A stretch of DNA of 53,534 nt from positions 1-53,534 of the forward strand of contig JABLTJ010000023.1 in NCBI GenBank assembly GCA_013166775.1, in the 5' to 3' direction. The notes under the pieces were generated by a model, which ran no database searches, was not told where the DNA came from, and saw nothing but the letters and a program-made list of their open reading frames with translations. The stretch comes from Promethearchaeati archaeon (GTDB taxonomy: Archaea > Asgardarchaeota > Heimdallarchaeia > Heimdallarchaeales > Heimdallarchaeaceae). Below, in pieces: positions 8,168 to 16,848 of this stretch (position 1 is the first letter of the stretch; every line of letters starts with the position of its first letter). Both the position numbers and the translations under genes were made by a program.

Positions 8168-9030
8168 TGATTACTAAAATGAATTTTGGTCGCACTGGGC
8201 ATGCTAGTACAAGAATAATATTTGGAGGGTATGCCTTGAGCAATGCAACACAAGTGGAAGCTGATCGCATACTAGAAATGCTCTTAGAGAAGGGTATAAA
8301 TCATATAGACACAGCGCTTGGGTATGGGAATTCAGAAAAGTGTATCGGATCTTGGATGGAGACACATCGCGATGATTTCTTTCTCGCAACCAAGACACGA
8401 CAACGTTCATACAAAGGAGCTTTGGAAGATCTTAAGCGTTCCTTGACTCAATTGAAAGTTGACTATATTGACCTTTGGCAGATGCATGGTTTAACCAACC
8501 CAGTAGGTTGGGAAAAAGCAATGGGATCAGGAGGTGTATTAGAAGCTTTTATTGAAGCACGAGACAAAGGATTGGTTAGATTTTTAGGCGTAACAGGTCA
8601 CGGAAGCAAGGTGCCAGCGATGCACTTACGCAGTTTGGAAAGATTTGATTTTGATACAGTCCTATTGCCATATAACTATTTAACAATGCAAAATTCCCGT
8701 TATGCTGCTAATTTTAATGAATTGTATGAATTGTGCCGAGAAAACAATGTCGCAGTGCAAACCATCAAATCAGTTGCTCGAAGACCGTGGGAAGATCGAT
8801 CTAAAATCTATAATACCTACTTCTATGAACCTTTAGAAACTCAAGATGCTATTGATAAATCAGTACATTGGTCTATGGGTCTCCAAAATAATTTTGTTAT
8901 CACTGTTGGTGATATGCAGATTCTACCCAAGACATTGGATGCAGCAAATAGATTCAAGAAGAAACCATCTGATATAGAAATGAATGATTTAATTAACGAG
9001 TATGATGTACAGAAAATTTTCTCCTATTAG
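8167..9030 (+). CDS. Aldo/keto reductase
   Basis: A 287-residue TIM-barrel NADPH oxidoreductase. The full catalytic tetrad is visible: D48 in NHIDTALGYGNSE, Y53 in the same motif, K76 in LATKTRQ and H107 in LWQMHGL. The sequence 'ALEDLKRSLTQLKVDYIDLW' is a family hallmark. It is slightly shorter than the usual 310-330 residues. Start ATG 8167 overlaps the DinB-like stop, so the pair forms an operon. Codon use and G+C look slightly richer than in its neighbours. The reading frame continues past its TAG into a ferredoxin-like remnant in the same frame (see 9124-9282). The substrate is unknown. Confidence 0.88.
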   Translation: MITKMNFGRTGHASTRIIFGGYALSNATQVEADRILEMLLEKGINHIDTALGYGNSEKCIGSWMETHRDDFFLATKTRQRSYKGALEDLKRSLTQLKVDYIDLWQMHGLTNPVGWEKAMGSGGVLEAFIEARDKGLVRFLGVTGHGSKVPAMHLRSLERFDFDTVLLPYNYLTMQNSRYAANFNELYELCRENNVAVQTIKSVARRPWEDRSKIYNTYFYEPLETQDAIDKSVHWSMGLQNNFVITVGDMQILPKTLDAANRFKKKPSDIEMNDLINEYDVQKIFSY

Positions 9031-9123
9031 ATAGAAAGAAAAAATAGTGTTTGTAACAGAAGTTTCTCTGTTCAGATTTATTCAAATTTCACTAAATTTC
9101 TAGCTTTCTCAGAAAATCTCAAC

Positions 9124-9282
9124 TATAAAAGATGTGATAGAGAATGCCCTATGAGTCTTCCTGTTGAACAACATGTGATAAGAGATAATATGGAACATAG
9201 AGAATGTATTTTATGTTGTACTTGTATTGATGTCTGTCCAAAGAATGCCATTACTTTCTCATTTAGCTCATATAAAGGATGA
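9124..9282 (+). pseudogene. C-terminal remnant of a NapH-like polyferredoxin, or a tiny ferredoxin
   Basis: The frame reads YKRCDRECPMSLPVEQ, then ECILCCTCIDVCPKNAITFSF and stops at 9282. The second part is a complete 4Fe-4S motif, C-x2-C-x2-C-x3-C-P. The first part, CDRECPM, is the second half of another cluster motif. This is how membrane polyferredoxins of the NapH/4Fe-4S-binding type end, with their transmembrane part before it. Here that part is missing and aldo/keto reductase sequence lies upstream. An ATG at 9151 would give a 43-residue protein with one cluster, with only a poor ribosome site. Decay of a transferred or deleted gene is favoured; a functional mini-ferredoxin is possible. 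Confidence 0.5.
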
Positions 9283-9335
9283 TTATTTTTTTTCTAAATC
9301 ATCCAAAATCTCTTTTCTCAACATATCTGCGGAAT

Positions 9336-9343
9336 ATTTATAA
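9336..9343 (+). promoter_or_regulatory. TATA box of trpB2
   Basis: ATTTATAA lies 52 bases upstream of the trpB2 ATG, giving a predicted leader of roughly 20 bases in which AAGG precedes the start codon. No attenuator-like Trp codons are seen in the leader. Confidence 0.45.
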
Positions 9344-9387
9344 TTATCAGTTATTAGAACTCATAGTTAAAAAACAAGGTTTAGAAA

Positions 9388-10704
9388 ATGACAAACGATA
9401 GAGCTATTATTCTAAAAGCAGAAGAATTACCTGATAAATGGTATAACATTATCCCTGATTTACCCGAACCGTTACCACCACCTATGGATCCTCCTGAAGG
9501 ATATTCTAGAGTTGGTGATCTCCCCAATCTATTGATTGGTGAATGTCTTAAACAAGAGATGTCTGGAGAGAGATGGATACCAATACCTGAAGGTATTCGG
9601 GAGCTTTACTTAGCTGCTGGTAGACCCAGACCATTGTATAGAGCTAAGAATCTAGAAGAGAAATTGGGCACACCTGCGAAACTATTCTACAAATCTGAAT
9701 TTTATAGTCCAACAGGAAGTCACAAAGTTAATACTGCACTTGCTCAAGCTTACTATGCTAAAGAGCAAGGATTTGAGCGCCTTACAACTGAAACAGGTGC
9801 TGGACAATGGGGAAATGCCCTTGCATATGCCTCAAGTCTTGTTGGATTGGACTGCACAGTTTTCTGGGTTCGAGCAGTTTATAGGTGGAAACCTCAACGA
9901 CTGAAATTCATGCAAATGTTTGGTGCAGATGTATTTGCTTCCCCAAGTACTCAAACAGAGTTTGGTAAGTCACTGCATGCTGAAGATCCAAACCACAATG
10001 GTTCGTTAGGAATTGCTATTTCTGAAGGATTAGAAGATGCAAAAAATGATCCAAAAGCAGTTTATTGTTTAGGTTCTGTTTTGAATCATGTACTTCTACA
10101 CCAATCTATAATTGGTTTGGAAACCATGAAACAAATGGAAATTGCCGGTGAATATCCTGATACGATTATTTCCTGCCTAGGTGGTGGAAGTAACTTTGGT
10201 GGGATTGCTCTTCCTTGGATGGGTGAAGCTTTGACTAAGAACAAAGAAATTCAATTTATCGCTGCTCAAAGTGAAGCTGCTCCTAACTTGCAAGGAGAAT
10301 ACAAGTATGACTTTGCAGATCATGCTGAAATGACACCAATGCTGAAAATGTATACTCTAGGTCATCAAGTAACAATGGTACCAATCTATGGGGATGGTTT
10401 AAGATATCATGGAAGTTCTCCTATTTTGAGTCTTCTAAGAAATACTGGACATCTAGATGCAGTTGCATATCCCGCAGATGAAAAATACGTTTTCGAAAAA
10501 ACAAGAGAATTTGTTCAAGCTGAAGGATTTCTACCAGCACCTGAATCAGCATATAGCGTTGCCTGTGCAATGGACGAAGCAATCAAATGCAAAGAAAATA
10601 ATGAGAAAAAGACCATACTCTTCAATATAAGTGGACACGGTTTCTTAGATATGGATGGATATGGAGACGTTTTAGGATTGAAACCACAACCAGAAAGATC
10701 ATAA
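9388..10704 (+). CDS. trpB: Tryptophan synthase beta-like protein TrpB2
   Basis: A 438-residue PLP enzyme that joins indole and serine to make tryptophan. The PLP lysine is K113 in SPTGSHKVNTALAQ and the phosphate-binding glycine loop is CLGGGSNFGG. The long N-terminal part 'WYNIIPDLPEPLPPP' and the overall length are typical of the TrpB2 type, which acts without a TrpA partner, unlike the roughly 400-residue TrpB1. No trpA or other trp gene lies in the window, which fits a role in indole salvage or serine deamination as discussed for TrpB2. It has its own TATA box and a T-rich tail after the stop. Confidence 0.93.
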   Translation: MTNDRAIILKAEELPDKWYNIIPDLPEPLPPPMDPPEGYSRVGDLPNLLIGECLKQEMSGERWIPIPEGIRELYLAAGRPRPLYRAKNLEEKLGTPAKLFYKSEFYSPTGSHKVNTALAQAYYAKEQGFERLTTETGAGQWGNALAYASSLVGLDCTVFWVRAVYRWKPQRLKFMQMFGADVFASPSTQTEFGKSLHAEDPNHNGSLGIAISEGLEDAKNDPKAVYCLGSVLNHVLLHQSIIGLETMKQMEIAGEYPDTIISCLGGGSNFGGIALPWMGEALTKNKEIQFIAAQSEAAPNLQGEYKYDFADHAEMTPMLKMYTLGHQVTMVPIYGDGLRYHGSSPILSLLRNTGHLDAVAYPADEKYVFEKTREFVQAEGFLPAPESAYSVACAMDEAIKCKENNEKKTILFNISGHGFLDMDGYGDVLGLKPQPERS

Positions 10705-10839
10705 AACTAATCTCTCCTCCTTTCTTCTTCTTTTGTTTTTTAATGCAATCTCCTGAAGGAGTTGTGAAAAAGATTTAATGATGATGACACTATTATCTAA
10801 TCTAGTTGTAATTTATCTAATATATTTGAAGGTGATTGA

Positions 10840-11595
10840 TTGGCAGTGGAAAATGAGTATGCAATCGAAACTCAAGATCTTGTTAAGATTTACAAAACAG
10901 GTAAAGTTAAAGCTGTTGATGGCTTAAATTTAAGGATTAAAAAAGGTGAAATTTATGCTTTAATTGGTGCTAATGGAAGTGGTAAAACAACCTCTCTAAA
11001 TATGATATGTGGTGCTCTATTTCCGACTTCTGGCACAATCAAATTATTAGGATATGATATTCCAAAGCATAGAAGAATTATTTCAAATTATATTGGAATT
11101 GCTCCACAAGATTACTCTATTTATTATGATTTAAGTTTAGAAGAAAATGTGCGATTTTTTTCTAGATTGTATGGAATGAGTAAAACGGAATTTGAACCTA
11201 GGTATAACGAAATTATGCAAATGCTAAGGTTAGAGGAAAAAAGAAAAACACAAGCGAAAAACCTATCTGGAGGTATGAAACGACGGGCAAGTATTGCATG
11301 TGCTTTAATTCATTCCCCAAAAGTGGTGTTTTTTGATGAAGCAACTGTTGGGGTTGACCCTGTTCTTAGAACATTCTTCTGGGAATACTTCAGATCTCTG
11401 AAAGAAAAAGGAGTAACTATTGTAATAACATCTCATGTTATGGATGAAGCTGAAAAAGCTGATAGAATTGGATTGATGCGAGCTGGGAAGATGATTGCTG
11501 AAGGAACTCCTGAGAAATTGAAGACAAAATATAAATCTACTACGATTGAGGAGATTTTCATCAAATTAAGTGAAGGAGAGATAGCTGATGAATGA
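10840..11595 (+). CDS. ABC-2 exporter, ATP-binding subunit
   Basis: A 251-residue cytosolic ATPase of the DrrA/NatA type. Walker A is GANGSGKT (43-50), the signature is LSGGMKRRA, Walker B is VVFFDEAT, and the switch His is in ITSHVMDEAE. It starts at TTG 10840 with GGTGA five bases upstream; a GTG at 10846 is a weaker choice. The gene overlaps the permease gene by 8 bases, so the two subunits are made in step and assemble into a homodimer of both. Substrate is not predictable; DrrA-type systems export drugs, lipids or polysaccharide. Confidence 0.92.
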   Translation: MAVENEYAIETQDLVKIYKTGKVKAVDGLNLRIKKGEIYALIGANGSGKTTSLNMICGALFPTSGTIKLLGYDIPKHRRIISNYIGIAPQDYSIYYDLSLEENVRFFSRLYGMSKTEFEPRYNEIMQMLRLEEKRKTQAKNLSGGMKRRASIACALIHSPKVVFFDEATVGVDPVLRTFFWEYFRSLKEKGVTIVITSHVMDEAEKADRIGLMRAGKMIAEGTPEKLKTKYKSTTIEEIFIKLSEGEIADE

Positions 11596-12745
11596 AGAAA
11601 CTGCAGAAGAATTTAAACCTAAGAATTCAAGATTCTCAATGCGAAGAACTTTCGCAATCGCTTTTAAAACAATTAACCAGTTTCGAAGAGATCGCAGAAC
11701 CTTGGCGTTACTTACAATAGTTCCCATAATAACTATGTTAATTTTTGGCTTAGCTCTGAGTGGAGAAGTGAATAATGTACCAATAATAATAGAAAATAAT
11801 GATGTATCGTATTTTGGTCTTGATCTTGGTTCTAATATAACTGATGTACTTGAAGATGATAACCGCGTTTCAATCACTCATGATAGTTATTCTGAAGGGA
11901 TTAATTCTGTTGAAACCGGAAAATATTATGCATCTATTCTGATTCCTGAAAATTTTTCTAAATCCATTGTCCATATGTTAACCTTTGGAAATACAACTCC
12001 TGAATTCTATATTTACATAGATGCGACAAAACCAACTGTTAGAGGAAGCATTTTAGGTGCTGTCAGAGAAGCAATGGAGGAATCGATTGGAGACAAAGGG
12101 ATTAATCTTGTACAGATCTTAGCACATGAAGGCGCTGAATTCACTGGATTGGATGTGGGAATACCTGCAATAATTGCATTCGAGCTCATTTTCTTATTAG
12201 TAATAGTTGGTGTTATTACAGTTACTCGCGAAAAAATCCAAGGAACACAGGATCGTCTCTATGCTACACCAATTAGATCATCAGAAAGATTACTTGGATA
12301 TGTAATAGGATTACTTCTAATTGCTACAATCATGGTTACGATTATTCTTATCTTTGGTATTTTCGTGTTCGGAGCTAAGGTTCGAGGAAACGCGTTTCTT
12401 TTAATTTTCGCAGCTTTGTTATTTGCATTGGCACATATCTTTATGGCAGTTTTTCTATCGAATTTTGCTCAGAATGAATTACAGGCTATTCAATTTGCAC
12501 CTTTAACTGCAATACCAAGTATGGCTTTAGGTGGTCTTTTGATTCCTGTTGTTGGGCTTCCCATTTGGCTTCAACCTGTTTCTTATATAGTTCCTTTGAC
12601 TTATGGAATCAATCTGTTCGAAGGAATAATGCTCAAAGGTTGGGGATTCAAAGAATTGTGGGTTGATTTCGTAGTTGTTTCTGGTATGTGTTTAATTTTC
12701 TTTATACTAGCAGTAATATCTGTGAGAAATAGAATGAGAGATTAA
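11588..12745 (+). CDS. ABC-2 exporter, permease subunit
   Basis: A 385-residue ABC-2 membrane protein (YhgE/DrrB-like fold). One N-terminal helix ('LALLTIVPIITMLIFGLAL') is followed by an extracytoplasmic domain of about 130 residues, then five C-terminal helices. The family motif lies between 'AIQFAPLTAIPSMALGGLLIP' and 'VSYIVPLTYGINLFEGI'. The ATG at 11588 lies within the end of the ATPase gene, with GGAGAG about eight bases before it. It forms the channel for the ATPase gene just upstream; the large outer domain is typical of the longer, NodJ-unlike branch. Confidence 0.9.
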   Translation: MNEETAEEFKPKNSRFSMRRTFAIAFKTINQFRRDRRTLALLTIVPIITMLIFGLALSGEVNNVPIIIENNDVSYFGLDLGSNITDVLEDDNRVSITHDSYSEGINSVETGKYYASILIPENFSKSIVHMLTFGNTTPEFYIYIDATKPTVRGSILGAVREAMEESIGDKGINLVQILAHEGAEFTGLDVGIPAIIAFELIFLLVIVGVITVTREKIQGTQDRLYATPIRSSERLLGYVIGLLLIATIMVTIILIFGIFVFGAKVRGNAFLLIFAALLFALAHIFMAVFLSNFAQNELQAIQFAPLTAIPSMALGGLLIPVVGLPIWLQPVSYIVPLTYGINLFEGIMLKGWGFKELWVDFVVVSGMCLIFFILAVISVRNRMRD

Positions 12746-12769
12746 ACCAGCTCTGGAAGAAGCTTTTAG

Positions 12770-12777
12770 TTAAAAAG
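12770..12777 (+). promoter_or_regulatory. TATA box placing the next gene as leaderless
   Basis: TTAAAAAG is centred 24 bases before the ATG at 12798, the spacing expected for a transcript that begins at the start codon. This supports the small gene downstream being expressed. Confidence 0.4.
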
Positions 12778-12797
12778 GATCTACAATTATAGAACTT

Positions 12798-13076
12798 ATG
12801 GCAAATAAAGATTCAAAATATACTGGTTCCTCAGCACACGGGTGGTGGGATTTACCTATCTCTTTAGATATCAAAGCTAGATGTGAAAAATGCCTAAAAG
12901 AAAAAGAAGCTGAGGCTATAAAACTCAGCTTGTTTGAATTTGGGTGTTCAATTTATTGTGTAGCAAAGCTCCTGTTTTCTATGCGATTTAATAATGATTC
13001 TAAAGAAAAATGGGAAAGAACCTATTTCGATTTTAATTACCAACTTCATATCTATCACAAGTTCTTTGTAAGATAA
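12798..13076 (+). CDS. Small protein of unknown function (92 residues)
   Basis: A 92-residue soluble protein with a basic, aromatic-rich C-terminus. It begins MANKDSKYTGSSAHGWWDLP and has a Lys/Glu helix with two Cys three apart ('ARCEKCLKEKEAEA'), then two more Cys in FGCSIYCVAKLL. Four cysteines in two pairs could bind a metal, but no zinc-finger family is recognised. A TATA box is placed for a leaderless message. The 3' end overlaps the convergent RHH gene by 22 bases, which is unusual and leaves some doubt that the last residues are real. I do not recognise the family. Confidence 0.5.
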   Translation: MANKDSKYTGSSAHGWWDLPISLDIKARCEKCLKEKEAEAIKLSLFEFGCSIYCVAKLLFSMRFNNDSKEKWERTYFDFNYQLHIYHKFFVR

Positions 13077-13462
13077 TCGATTACGTCCTTTGGACCTTTT
13101 TTTATCCCATAGACTTTAAAAGCCTTTATAGTCTTCGATACAAGTTTCACATCAACATCTTTTGCTATAAAACACATTCCGATGACAAATAAGGTAATCA
13201 TCTTGTTTTTATTCAAATATCGCTCTAAACTATTTCTGTTTAGATGCACAACTCCAACTGCAAAGAAAGATCCTTCTTTGCTACCTTCTTCTTTGATTAC
13301 TGAATCAATAGCAAAAGCGTTTTTTTCTATCTCATTCTTAATTCCAGTTCGAATAAATTCTGTTCTTGTATTATAGAATCCTTGTTCTACAAGGTAATCT
13401 ATCTTTCCCAAATCAACTACTGGGAGATTTACAGTTATTTTTTCGTATTGTTTTTCTGTCAC
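13055..13462 (-). CDS. Ribbon-helix-helix (CopG/NikR-like) regulator
   Basis: About 135 residues. The N-terminus 'KITVNLPVVDLGKIDYLVEQ' followed by GFYNTRTEFIRTGIKNEI is a ribbon-helix-helix DNA-binding domain. The C-terminal 80 residues are a separate alpha/beta domain ('FFAVGVVHLNRNSLERYL') that probably senses a ligand. Two GTG starts are in frame, at 13471 and 13462; AGGTGG lies five bases before the second, so 13462 is preferred. The near-perfect palindrome just upstream, at the predicted transcription start, is probably its own operator. It is divergent from the GPH symporter, which it may also control. Confidence 0.75.
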   Translation of the reverse strand: MTEKQYEKITVNLPVVDLGKIDYLVEQGFYNTRTEFIRTGIKNEIEKNAFAIDSVIKEEGSKEGSFFAVGVVHLNRNSLERYLNKNKMITLFVIGMCFIAKDVDVKLVSKTIKAFKVYGIKKGPKDVIDYLTKNL

Positions 13463-13483
13463 ACATTCCACCTGACTTCTTAT

Positions 13484-13503
13484 TGGATGTTCTATAACAT
13501 CCA
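13484..13503. promoter_or_regulatory. Palindromic operator of the RHH regulator
   Basis: TGGATGTT-CTAT-AACATCCA is a perfect 8-base inverted repeat. On the leftward strand it sits about 25 bases after a TATA-like stretch (13512-13524), so it covers the predicted transcription start of the RHH gene. Autoregulation by a dimer or tetramer of dimers is the simplest reading. Confidence 0.65.
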
Positions 13504-13562
13504 GAGGGATGGCAATTAATAAATGTTTCTATCTATATTAGTAGATAAAATTCTCGAAAACA

Positions 13563-13572
13563 TTTTTAAAAA
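13563..13572 (+). promoter_or_regulatory. TATA box of the GPH symporter (leaderless)
   Basis: TTTTTAAAAA is centred 25 bases before the ATG at 13592, which therefore lies at the predicted transcription start. This is the main reason to prefer 13592 over the earlier in-frame ATG at 13523. Confidence 0.45.
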
Positions 13573-13591
13573 ACCTAGAAAACAAATTCTC

Positions 13592-14992
13592 ATGACTGAA
13601 AAAAAAGAATCTCGATTTAAAGTTCCTCTCAAATTTAATCTAGCATTTGCAACTGGAGAAATTACAGACGCTGTAGCTTATCAAGGATTCTCTTTTCTGA
13701 TTTTTACTTTCTACTATGCTGTTATAGGTATCAAAGTACAACATGTCATGATAATCTATATTCTATGGTCTATATATAATGCATTTAACGATCCTATATT
13801 GGGTGGATTTTCTGATAAAACTAGAACAAAAAGATTTGGCGGTGGAAGACGTAGACCTTGGATGATAATTGCATGGATTCCTCTATCTTTGATAATGTTT
13901 TTCCTATTTACACCATTTACTACTGCTGACACTCATCCTGTTTGGGTTGCTGTATACTTCTTCATAATCATCTGTCTCTTTGACACAATATACACAGCTT
14001 TCTCCTTAAATCGAACATCCCTCTACCCTGAAATGTTCCGAACTGATAAAGAAAGAGAAGAAGCAGGAGCAGGAAGAAGAATATTTATGGTACTTGGTCT
14101 AATTCTAGGAATGGGAGTACCAACATTATTTATTCCTACTCTAACTGAAAGCTCACAACAAAATATCTATAATTATTGGATTGCAGGAGCAGTCTTGGGA
14201 GTAATAGTTTTCGTAACTGCTTTTATTAATATAAAATGGGGAGTTAAAGAACCACCAGTTGAAGAACTTGAGAAGAAAGAACTTTATGGTGTTTTCCAGT
14301 CAATATGGTATACTCTTAAAAACTGGAAGTTTGTTGTGTTCATCTTATGTTCAATGATGAACTGGTATGTATTTGCACTTTTCCCAATGATAATGCCAAT
14401 ATATTCAGAATTTGTTTTATTGGAATCTAGATCAATGCTAGTTGTCCTACTTCTACTTGTTGCCTTTCTAAGTTCAGCACCTGGTGTTGTATTCTGGTCC
14501 TTTGTTGATTCTAAAGTTGGTAGCAAGATGGGTTTCGTTCTATCACAAGCATACTGGTTAGCTGTTCTAATCCCACTGTTCTTCGTAACAAATTACTGGA
14601 TTGCTTTAGTATTACTTGCTTTGAATGGTATCGGTTTAGCTGGTTCTCCTTACTTCATAGATCGAAATATATCTAATATCGCAGATGAAGATGAACAAAA
14701 AACAGGTCAAAGAAGGGAAGCATCATACTATGGTGTTCACGCATTAGTTATTAGGCTTTCAGCGATCTTTGCTGTTGTTTCAGTAAGTTCAGTTCTCACA
14801 AGATACGGATGGTCATTGTTTGAACCAGAAAATGTTTCTGTTGGATTAACTACTGGATTAAAAGCTCTCGTTTCATTCTTCCCAGCAACAGCTCTGGCTA
14901 TTGGTATAGTGTTTCTGCTAATGTATCCTCTAAATAAGAAAAAGGTTGATGAATTACAAACTCTATATAAGAAAGAAATTAAACAAAACTAA
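13592..14992 (+). CDS. GPH-family sugar:cation symporter
   Basis: A 466-residue membrane protein with about 12 helices. The glycoside-pentoside-hexuronide signature is clear: 'YNAFNDPILGGFSDKTRTK' followed by RFGGGRRRPWM in loop 2-3. These carriers bring sugars or glycosides in with H+ or Na+. The N-terminus MTEKKESRFKVPLKF is the usual short cytosolic start; the extra 23 residues from an upstream ATG are not. No sugar catabolic gene is next to it, so the substrate is unknown. The intergenic region is shared with the RHH regulator and its palindrome, making that protein a candidate controller. Confidence 0.87.
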   Translation: MTEKKESRFKVPLKFNLAFATGEITDAVAYQGFSFLIFTFYYAVIGIKVQHVMIIYILWSIYNAFNDPILGGFSDKTRTKRFGGGRRRPWMIIAWIPLSLIMFFLFTPFTTADTHPVWVAVYFFIIICLFDTIYTAFSLNRTSLYPEMFRTDKEREEAGAGRRIFMVLGLILGMGVPTLFIPTLTESSQQNIYNYWIAGAVLGVIVFVTAFINIKWGVKEPPVEELEKKELYGVFQSIWYTLKNWKFVVFILCSMMNWYVFALFPMIMPIYSEFVLLESRSMLVVLLLLVAFLSSAPGVVFWSFVDSKVGSKMGFVLSQAYWLAVLIPLFFVTNYWIALVLLALNGIGLAGSPYFIDRNISNIADEDEQKTGQRREASYYGVHALVIRLSAIFAVVSVSSVLTRYGWSLFEPENVSVGLTTGLKALVSFFPATALAIGIVFLLMYPLNKKKVDELQTLYKKEIKQN

Positions 14993-15023
14993 TCTTAAAT
15001 AAATTAATCCAAAAGAAAGATAT

Positions 15024-16004
15024 CTAATCTTTCTTTATTGTTTTTCTTGCTTGTAGAAATTCAGCTGCACTAATTGCAGCAATGGTTGCTAAACCAACAG
15101 AAGTGGTTATTTGCCTATTTAATGGATTCTTAATTTTGGATGTAACATCACCCGCAGCAAATACTCCAGGAACAGAAGTATTGCAATCATCATCAATCCT
15201 AACAAGATTATCTTCAAGCTCACAACCTAGAGCTTCAGCTAGTTCAGTGTTAGGTAATGCACCAATTTCTGCAAAAATACCATCAGCTTTTAAAGTGGTT
15301 CCATCATTAAAGACAATTTCTTCTACTGTATTTGTTCCCTTGATTTCAGTTACTTGTTTATTGTACAAGATCTCAATATTTTCTCTTTCTTCTGCTCTTT
15401 CAACATAAATTCGTTCGCATTTTAGATAGTCTGATCTTGAAGTCCAATAGATTTTCTTTGCTCCAACATCACTCAACGCAAGAGTTCCAGTAGCTGCTGC
15501 ATCGCCACTACCAACAACAACAACTGTTTTTTCTTTAAAGAATGCTGCATCACAAGTAGCACAATAAGAAACACCACGACCTATGAACTCCTTTTCTCCT
15601 GGAACATCTAGTTCTCTATGTGTTCCCCCAGTAGCAATTATTAATGCTGTTACTATATAATTCCCCATATCGCTTTTAATTAGAAATCTATTATCTTCTG
15701 TTATTACAATTGTCGAAATTTCACCATAAATAATTTTTGTTCCAAATTTCTCAGCTTGAGTTCTCATCTTATCAGCTAAATCAATCCCTGAGATATTTTC
15801 AAAACCGGGATAATTTTCTATTTCTAAAGCTAATCCCATTTGTCCTCCATAATCTCTTCCTATACATGCAACAGAAATAGCTGCTCTTGAAGCATATAAT
15901 GCAGCTGTAAATCCTGCTGGTCCATGCCCAACAATCCCAAGATCTAACTCTTGAATTTCATCACTTTCTTCTTCTTTATCTTCTTTAGGTGGTAATAATA
16001 ACAA
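15024..16004 (-). CDS. trxB: Thioredoxin reductase-like flavoprotein
   Basis: A 326-residue FAD/NAD(P)H disulfide reductase of the low-molecular-weight TrxR type. It has the FAD motif GIVGHGPAG, the redox-active pair in YCATCDAAFF, the nucleotide motif VVVVGSGDAAATG, and the late FAD motif GVFAAGDVTSK. It would keep thioredoxin-like proteins reduced. A charged tail of about 25 residues (EDKEEESDEIQELD) precedes the Rossmann fold, which is unusual. A GTG at 16013 is also in frame, but its GAGGTG doubles as a ribosome site exactly six bases before TTG 16004, so the latter is chosen. No thioredoxin gene is adjacent. It converges with the symporter. Confidence 0.9.
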   Translation of the reverse strand: MLLLPPKEDKEEESDEIQELDLGIVGHGPAGFTAALYASRAAISVACIGRDYGGQMGLALEIENYPGFENISGIDLADKMRTQAEKFGTKIIYGEISTIVITEDNRFLIKSDMGNYIVTALIIATGGTHRELDVPGEKEFIGRGVSYCATCDAAFFKEKTVVVVGSGDAAATGTLALSDVGAKKIYWTSRSDYLKCERIYVERAEERENIEILYNKQVTEIKGTNTVEEIVFNDGTTLKADGIFAEIGALPNTELAEALGCELEDNLVRIDDDCNTSVPGVFAAGDVTSKIKNPLNRQITTSVGLATIAAISAAEFLQARKTIKKD

Positions 16005-16087
16005 ATCTTTCACCTCTACACTGTTTCTAATTGTTAAAAGTTTTATTTATATCTTATCCTAGTTCGAAAGAAAAGAAATTGTGTAAT

Positions 16088-16810
16088 TTATCCATCAATT
16101 TTGATATCTAAGTTCTTTGCAACTTCTTTAAACAAGTCCGTAAACTCTAAATTGATGGAATAGACAAGTTCCAAGAAGTTCAGAATATCTATTGGATCTA
16201 CGTCTGTTGTGTTAAATCCTTGCTCATAATCTGCTAATTTCTCAAACATCTTTTTTGTCAATGTTTTTCCAATCTTCACATATCTATCGTAGTACCCTCT
16301 TATATCTTCTGTTTTGATTTTAGGATTAATTTTTGGAGCAAGTTTTTCCATAGCTGTAAATGCATTCTTTACTTGTTCATATTCCTCGTATTCAACATTG
16401 AAGAACATAATTCGAGCCGTTCTCCCATAATAAGTGACATTGTGTCTTCCTTCCCGAAGTATAGCAACGGGTTTGATTAATCCTGCTTCTTCAAGTTTTT
16501 GAATATGGAAATAGAGATTGTGAAGACTTAAATCAAAATCCTTGATATCAAATTCTCGAGGTTTTGATTTTTTCAAATCTTGAATAGCTTGATATATCTC
16601 CTGAGTGTTCAATGCTCTGCGAATGATATTTTCTGCTTTTTTATCTGTTACTTGCTCTTGTATTCCCATCCCCAGAACTTTCATTATTAACTGCCTAGCA
16701 GAATGTGAATAAAAAGTTCTCTCTGAATCTTTTACAATCTTAAGTTCTGGTAGCTTTTCCCAAAAATCAAGAAGTATCTTTCTATCTCTAGGATCAAATT
16801 CTTTGCTCAT
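16088..16810 (-). CDS. Winged-helix (ArsR-like) transcription regulator
   Basis: A 240-residue regulator. Residues about 25-130 make a winged helix with an extended insert: 'SARQLIMKVLGMG', then 'LHNLYFHIQKLEEAGLIKPV' as the recognition helix and wing, followed by 'REGRHNVTYYGRTARIMFF', typical of archaeal ArsR/HTH_20 proteins. The C-terminal half is helical and acidic. It diverges from the TIGR04076 gene, with a direct repeat in the shared upstream region that may be its site. It has the same organisation as the regulator at 3171 but is not a close copy. The signal it responds to is unknown. Confidence 0.8.
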   Translation of the reverse strand: MSKEFDPRDRKILLDFWEKLPELKIVKDSERTFYSHSARQLIMKVLGMGIQEQVTDKKAENIIRRALNTQEIYQAIQDLKKSKPREFDIKDFDLSLHNLYFHIQKLEEAGLIKPVAILREGRHNVTYYGRTARIMFFNVEYEEYEQVKNAFTAMEKLAPKINPKIKTEDIRGYYDRYVKIGKTLTKKMFEKLADYEQGFNTTDVDPIDILNFLELVYSINLEFTDLFKEVAKNLDIKIDG

Positions 16811-16848
16811 TTTAACACACTATGTATTCCATATTATACAAACAATCT

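Noticed and set aside
10747..10758. CTCC-TGAA-GGAG hairpin after trpB2
   Set aside because: Only four pairs and no T-run directly after it; probably chance, with the T-rich tail before it being the likelier terminator.
13523..13591. Longer start of the GPH symporter
   Set aside because: The 23 extra residues are not typical of the family, and the TATA box at 13563-13572 lies downstream of that start.
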